The notes under the pieces: generated by a model
Seen by the model: the letters and a program-made list of their open reading frames with translations, nothing else
The model's database searches: none
What the model was told of the DNA's origin: nothing
Assembly: GCF_002163875.1 (NCBI RefSeq)
Contig: NZ_CP019333.1
Coordinates: 1,308,864 to 1,372,863 of the forward strand
DNA from: Gilvibacter sp. SZ-19
GTDB lineage: Bacteria > Bacteroidota > Bacteroidia > Flavobacteriales > Flavobacteriaceae
Direction of reading: 5' to 3'
Length of the DNA: 64,000 bases
Made by a program: the position numbers and the translations under genes
Part shown: piece after piece, positions 60,885 through 64,000 of the stretch
How positions within the stretch are numbered: position 1 is the stretch's first letter
Layout: each line of letters opens with the position of its first letter

Positions 60885-61888
60885 TCGCGTTAAATTTTGA
60901 ATTTGTAAATCCAGAACTGTTCTGGCTCCTGCTTTTGGTGCCGGCGGCAGGAGTATGGTATTATTTGAAGCGCGACAAGCAAACAGCTTCCTTGCGCATG
61001 TCTAGTTTAGATGGCTTTAAGGCTAGCGGGAACCTATTGGGTAAACTTAAGCCGCTATTATTTGTACTTCGGATAATAGCCTTGGTGATTCTTATCACTG
61101 CCATGGCCCGACCTCGCACTTACAGTGAGAATTCAAGAACCAAGACCACCAAAGGGATAGACATTGTCATGGCCATAGACGTATCTGCAAGTATGTTGGC
61201 CCGAGACCTCAAACCAAACCGTTTAGAGGCTTTGAAAAAGGTGGCTGCTCGCTTTATCAATGCGCGACCAAACGATCGTATTGGCCTAGTAGAGTATGCC
61301 GGAGAGAGCTATACCAAAACGCCGCTGACCAGTGATAAGACCATAGTGCTTTCTTCGCTTAAAGACATAAGCTACAACCGAATCATTGAAGGTGGTACCG
61401 CCATTGGAATGGGCTTGGCAACCGCCATTAACCGCCTAAAAGAAAGCAAGGCCAAGAGTAAGGTGATCATTTTGCTAACCGATGGAGTAAACAATACCGG
61501 TTTTATCGATCCTAAGATCGCCAGTGAATTGGCAGTGGAGTTCAGCATTAAAGTCTATACCATAGGTTTGGGAACCAACGGCCTGGCTATGTCGCCTATT
61601 GGGCAAAAGTCCAACGGAGATTTCCACTACGGGAAGACACCGGTTCAGATCGATGAGGACTTGCTTAAACAGATCGCCGCAGAGACCGGAGGAAAATATT
61701 TTAGAGCTTCCAGCAACACACGTTTGGAAGAGATCTACGACGAGATCAATACTTTAGAGCGAACCGAGATCGAGGAGTTCAAATTCACTACCTATAGCGA
61801 GATGTTTAGAAACCTTACGCTTATAGCTTTTGGAATTTTACTGCTCGAGGTGCTTTTACGTTACACCCTTTTTAGAAGTTTTGTCTGA
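60881..61888 (+). CDS. batA: BatA, von Willebrand factor A membrane protein
   Basis: 335 residues. Membrane helices at about 8-27 and 58-76 and near the C-terminus (about 305-325). The VWA domain has an intact metal site: DVSASM (about 101-106), TPLTSD and TDGVNNTG (about 198). Part of the Bat (aerotolerance) system in the inner membrane with a periplasmic-facing role; the exact function of the family is not settled. Overlaps its neighbours by one to four bases. Confidence 0.94.
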   Translation: MIALNFEFVNPELFWLLLLVPAAGVWYYLKRDKQTASLRMSSLDGFKASGNLLGKLKPLLFVLRIIALVILITAMARPRTYSENSRTKTTKGIDIVMAIDVSASMLARDLKPNRLEALKKVAARFINARPNDRIGLVEYAGESYTKTPLTSDKTIVLSSLKDISYNRIIEGGTAIGMGLATAINRLKESKAKSKVIILLTDGVNNTGFIDPKIASELAVEFSIKVYTIGLGTNGLAMSPIGQKSNGDFHYGKTPVQIDEDLLKQIAAETGGKYFRASSNTRLEEIYDEINTLERTEIEEFKFTTYSEMFRNLTLIAFGILLLEVLLRYTLFRSFV

Positions 61889-62934
61889 TGGTACAGTGGG
61901 AAGAAATGACATATTTCTATTTGTTAGGCGTAGTGCCAATTTTATTGGTACTGTTGCTTGGCGTACTGTATTGGCGCAAGCGCACCCAGCAGAAATTTGC
62001 AAATACAAGTTTGCTAGACCGACTTTCTCCGGAGCGCTCCAGTATTAAAACTTGGTTAAAGGCCCTTGTTTTAGGCTTAGCTTTTGTTAGCTTGGTGTTT
62101 GCCTTGGTCAACCCTAAGATCGGAACCGAATTCAAAACGGTTAAACGCGAAGGCGTTGATCTGGTATTTGCCTTGGATGTGTCCAAGAGTATGTTGGCAG
62201 AAGATATTGCGCCAAATCGTTTGGAAAAATCCAAACAGCTTATCAGCGAGGTGATCAATTCCCTTTCGGGAGATCGCGTCGGGATCATTGGGTATGCAGG
62301 TAGCGCCTTTCCACAACTACCTATTACTACGGATTTTGGCTCGGCCAAGATGTTCTTGCGCAACATGAACACCGACATGGTGTCTTCTCAGGGAACTGCT
62401 ATAAATGAGGCGATCAATTTAGCGCAGACCTATTACAACGACGAGGAGCAGATCAATCGCGTATTGTTCATTGTTTCCGATGGAGAAGATCACGAAGGCG
62501 AGGCAACGACCATGGCTCGTGAGGCTGCGAAAGCTGGCATTACCATCTATACCATTGGTGTAGGGAAAGACGATGCAGAAGGAGCTTGGATACCTATTAA
62601 ACGCGATGGGGTGCTTATTCGCTATAAGCGTGACGAGAGTGGAAACCGCGTTAGAACCAAACTCAACGAGCAAACCTTAAAAGATATCGCCGAAGCCTCT
62701 GGCGGAGCCTATTTGAACGGTAATAATACGGCTGCATTGGTAGAAGGCGTGAACGAGATCTTGAACAATTTGGACAAGACCACTTTCGATTCTCAACAAG
62801 TGGCAGACTTTAAGGATCAGTTTCAATGGTTCTTAGCGGCAGCAGTGTTTTTCTTGCTGTTGGATATTTTGTTCTTAGAGCGCAAGACCGAGTGGTTGCG
62901 CGGTTTGAATTTATTTAACGAGAAGGAGGAATAA
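61888..62934 (+). CDS. batB: BatB, von Willebrand factor A membrane protein
   Basis: 348 residues. Same layout as BatA, with N-terminal helices (about 7-27, 56-74), VWA metal site DVSKSM (about 94-99), SDGEDHEG (about 199) and a C-terminal helix (about 311-330). ATG shares a base with the batA stop (TGATGG). Paralogue of batA. A minor difference is the charged insertion in GVLIRYKRDESGNRV. Confidence 0.94.
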   Translation: MVQWEEMTYFYLLGVVPILLVLLLGVLYWRKRTQQKFANTSLLDRLSPERSSIKTWLKALVLGLAFVSLVFALVNPKIGTEFKTVKREGVDLVFALDVSKSMLAEDIAPNRLEKSKQLISEVINSLSGDRVGIIGYAGSAFPQLPITTDFGSAKMFLRNMNTDMVSSQGTAINEAINLAQTYYNDEEQINRVLFIVSDGEDHEGEATTMAREAAKAGITIYTIGVGKDDAEGAWIPIKRDGVLIRYKRDESGNRVRTKLNEQTLKDIAEASGGAYLNGNNTAALVEGVNEILNNLDKTTFDSQQVADFKDQFQWFLAAAVFFLLLDILFLERKTEWLRGLNLFNEKEE

Positions 62935-62936
62935 AG

Positions 62937-63746
62937 ATGAAGCAGTTAAAATTCATAATGTTGATACTCTGTGTTGGTTTAAGCAGTTCTGTAATGGCTC
63001 AGGAAGATCTTGAGACCCTTGCAAAAACTTCTCAGACCTTTAGAGCAGATGCCGATGTGGCTATCAATAAAGATGAGTTTGTAAGCGGCGAAGCCTTGTA
63101 CAGAAAGTCCATTTCGTTAGAACCGCAGAATACGGCGAGTAAGTACAACTTAGGTAATGCTTACTACAAGAAAGAAAAGAATAATGAGGCCATGCGTCGC
63201 TTTGTTCAAGCAGCAGAAGTTGCCGATACTAAAAGTGAGAAACACAAGGCTTTTCACAATTTGGGTAATACGCTCATGAATGCCAAAATGTATAAAGAGG
63301 CTGTAGAAGCTTACAAAAATGCCTTGCGCAACAACCCTACTGACGACGAGACCCGTTACAATTTAGCCTTAGCCAAAGAAATGTTGGAAAAAGAGCAACA
63401 GAACAACGGCGGCGGAGATAATAACGACGACAAGGACGAGAAGGAGAAAGACAAAGAAGATAAAGAGGGCGAAGAAGGCGAAGAGAAAGACGAGCAGAAT
63501 CAGGAGCAAAACAAGGATCAAGAGCAAAAACCTGAACAAGGTGATGAAGAAGAAAAACAAGGAGATCCGAAAAAACCAGATCAGCCGCAAGAGCAAGAAC
63601 AGCAAAAACCGCAACCCGGACAATTGTCCAAACAACAGATAGAAAGCCTGCTGGAAGCCATGAATAACGAAGAACAGAAAGTTCAGCAGAAAATGAACGT
63701 CAAAGACAAGAAAGGTGCTAAAGTAAAATCGAACAAGGATTGGTAA
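62937..63746 (+). CDS. batC: BatC, tetratricopeptide protein with acidic tail
   Basis: 269 residues. Signal peptide MKQLKFIMLILCVGLSSSVMA, three TPR repeats (about 35-140; ALYRKSISLEPQNTASKYNL, KAFHNLGNTLMNAKMYKEAV), then an extreme Glu/Lys/Gln/Asp/Pro-rich low-complexity region (about 145-225) and a last conserved block QIESLLEAMNNEEQKVQQKM. TPRs should mediate protein contacts of the Bat complex. The next gene starts one base after its stop. Confidence 0.93.
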   Translation: MKQLKFIMLILCVGLSSSVMAQEDLETLAKTSQTFRADADVAINKDEFVSGEALYRKSISLEPQNTASKYNLGNAYYKKEKNNEAMRRFVQAAEVADTKSEKHKAFHNLGNTLMNAKMYKEAVEAYKNALRNNPTDDETRYNLALAKEMLEKEQQNNGGGDNNDDKDEKEKDKEDKEGEEGEEKDEQNQEQNKDQEQKPEQGDEEEKQGDPKKPDQPQEQEQQKPQPGQLSKQQIESLLEAMNNEEQKVQQKMNVKDKKGAKVKSNKDW

Positions 63747-63747
63747 G

Positions 63748-64000
63748 ATGAAGAAGTTAAGATCGATAGTATTGGTGCTAGTTGTGCTCTGCGGTTTCAG
63801 CGGATGGGCACAGGTGCAGTTCAATGCCTCTGCCAGCAAAGAGAAGCTGGGCATTAATGAGCGCGTGCGTATCGACTTTCAGATGAATCAGGACGGCGAT
63901 AACTTCAGTCCACCAGATTTTGACGGTTTCCGTGTGGTTGGTGGTCCGAATCAATCGGTGAGTAATACCTATATCAACGGGAAAAAGACCTATTCCAAGA
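63748..64000 (+). CDS. batD: BatD, 5' part only
   Basis: The first 84 codons of a gene cut by the window end. Signal peptide MKKLRSIVLVLVVLCGFSGWA, then VQFNASASKEKLGINERVRI and FSPPDFDGFRVVGGPNQS, the N-terminal Ig-like domain of BatD (oxygen tolerance family). Completes the moxR-DUF58-membrane protein-batABCD order. Confidence 0.9.
   Translation, partial: MKKLRSIVLVLVVLCGFSGWAQVQFNASASKEKLGINERVRIDFQMNQDGDNFSPPDFDGFRVVGGPNQSVSNTYINGKKTYSK

Noticed and set aside
63369-63854. 161-codon minus-strand hydrophobic frame opposite batC
   Set aside because: Phe/Leu/Ile-rich product is the mirror of the Glu/Lys-rich BatC tail.

Overview
The window reads as chromosomal DNA of a marine-type member of the Flavobacteriaceae (Bacteroidota). 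Supporting signs are the TAnnTTTG type -7 promoter boxes in place of sigma70 -10 boxes, almost no Shine-Dalgarno sequences, a type IX secretion C-terminal domain, OmpA with thrombospondin type 3 repeats, the MoaC-MoaB fusion, the acpP-fabF-rnc-(IPExxxVDY)-pyk order, a complete Bat (moxR/DUF58/batABCD) locus, and many lipoproteins. No tRNA, rRNA, CRISPR array, prophage or transposase was recognised. Most of the window is ordinary core genome.

Layout. 1-5144: the 5' end of an xdhC-like gene, divergent from a compact molybdenum cofactor operon (moeA-moaD-moeB-moaE-moaCB-moaA). 5141-14587 (minus): alpha/beta hydrolase, AddB-like nuclease, OmpA, Kbl and the AddA-like helicase-nuclease, that is, two exonuclease subunits separated by two unrelated genes that each have their own promoter. 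14767-15375: superoxide dismutase. 15425-19877 (minus): a run of small secreted, membrane and poorly known proteins (transglutaminase-like, carboxypeptidase-regulatory-like, DoxX-like, TfoX N-terminal-like, DUF2490, GIY-YIG-like).

19880-22419 is the least ordinary stretch. Two non-coding blocks flank an A+T-rich thioredoxin-like lipoprotein gene. Each block holds hairpin-rich repeat units and ends in the same 86-bp element (20386-20471 and 22213-22298, 84/86 identical). Read on the minus strand, each copy is a small-RNA gene candidate of about 73 nt, with a TATATTTG promoter box a few bases upstream and a rho-independent terminator at its end. The only two differences between the copies lie in the terminator tetraloop.

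22420-30954: purine genes (PurF-like amidotransferase, PfkB kinase, purN), a viroplasmin-type RNase H, then the fatty-acid / RNase III / pyruvate kinase operon. 30996-36000: an SH3-like lipoprotein, S41 peptidase, DinB, CYTH phosphatase, YCII-like lipoprotein and CutC. 35994-47818 (minus): GH20 hexosaminidase, penicillin-binding protein 1C and a giant alpha-2-macroglobulin, joined to one another and to cutC by TAATG overlaps or short gaps, followed upstream by an ABM-domain protein and an isoaspartyl peptidase. 48024-50911: CAP-domain lipoprotein, 3-hydroxyanthranilate dioxygenase and an ALDH7-type dehydrogenase. 50964-51077 is the beheaded start of a Tat-exported protein. 51050-57059 (minus): a phosphatase / zinc-ribbon membrane protein / SPFH-GYF operon resembling the envelope-stress YdjG-YdjI pair, a T9SS cargo protein, an AlbA_2 protein and an SDR dehydrogenase. 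57319-64000: the Bat locus, running off the end inside batD.
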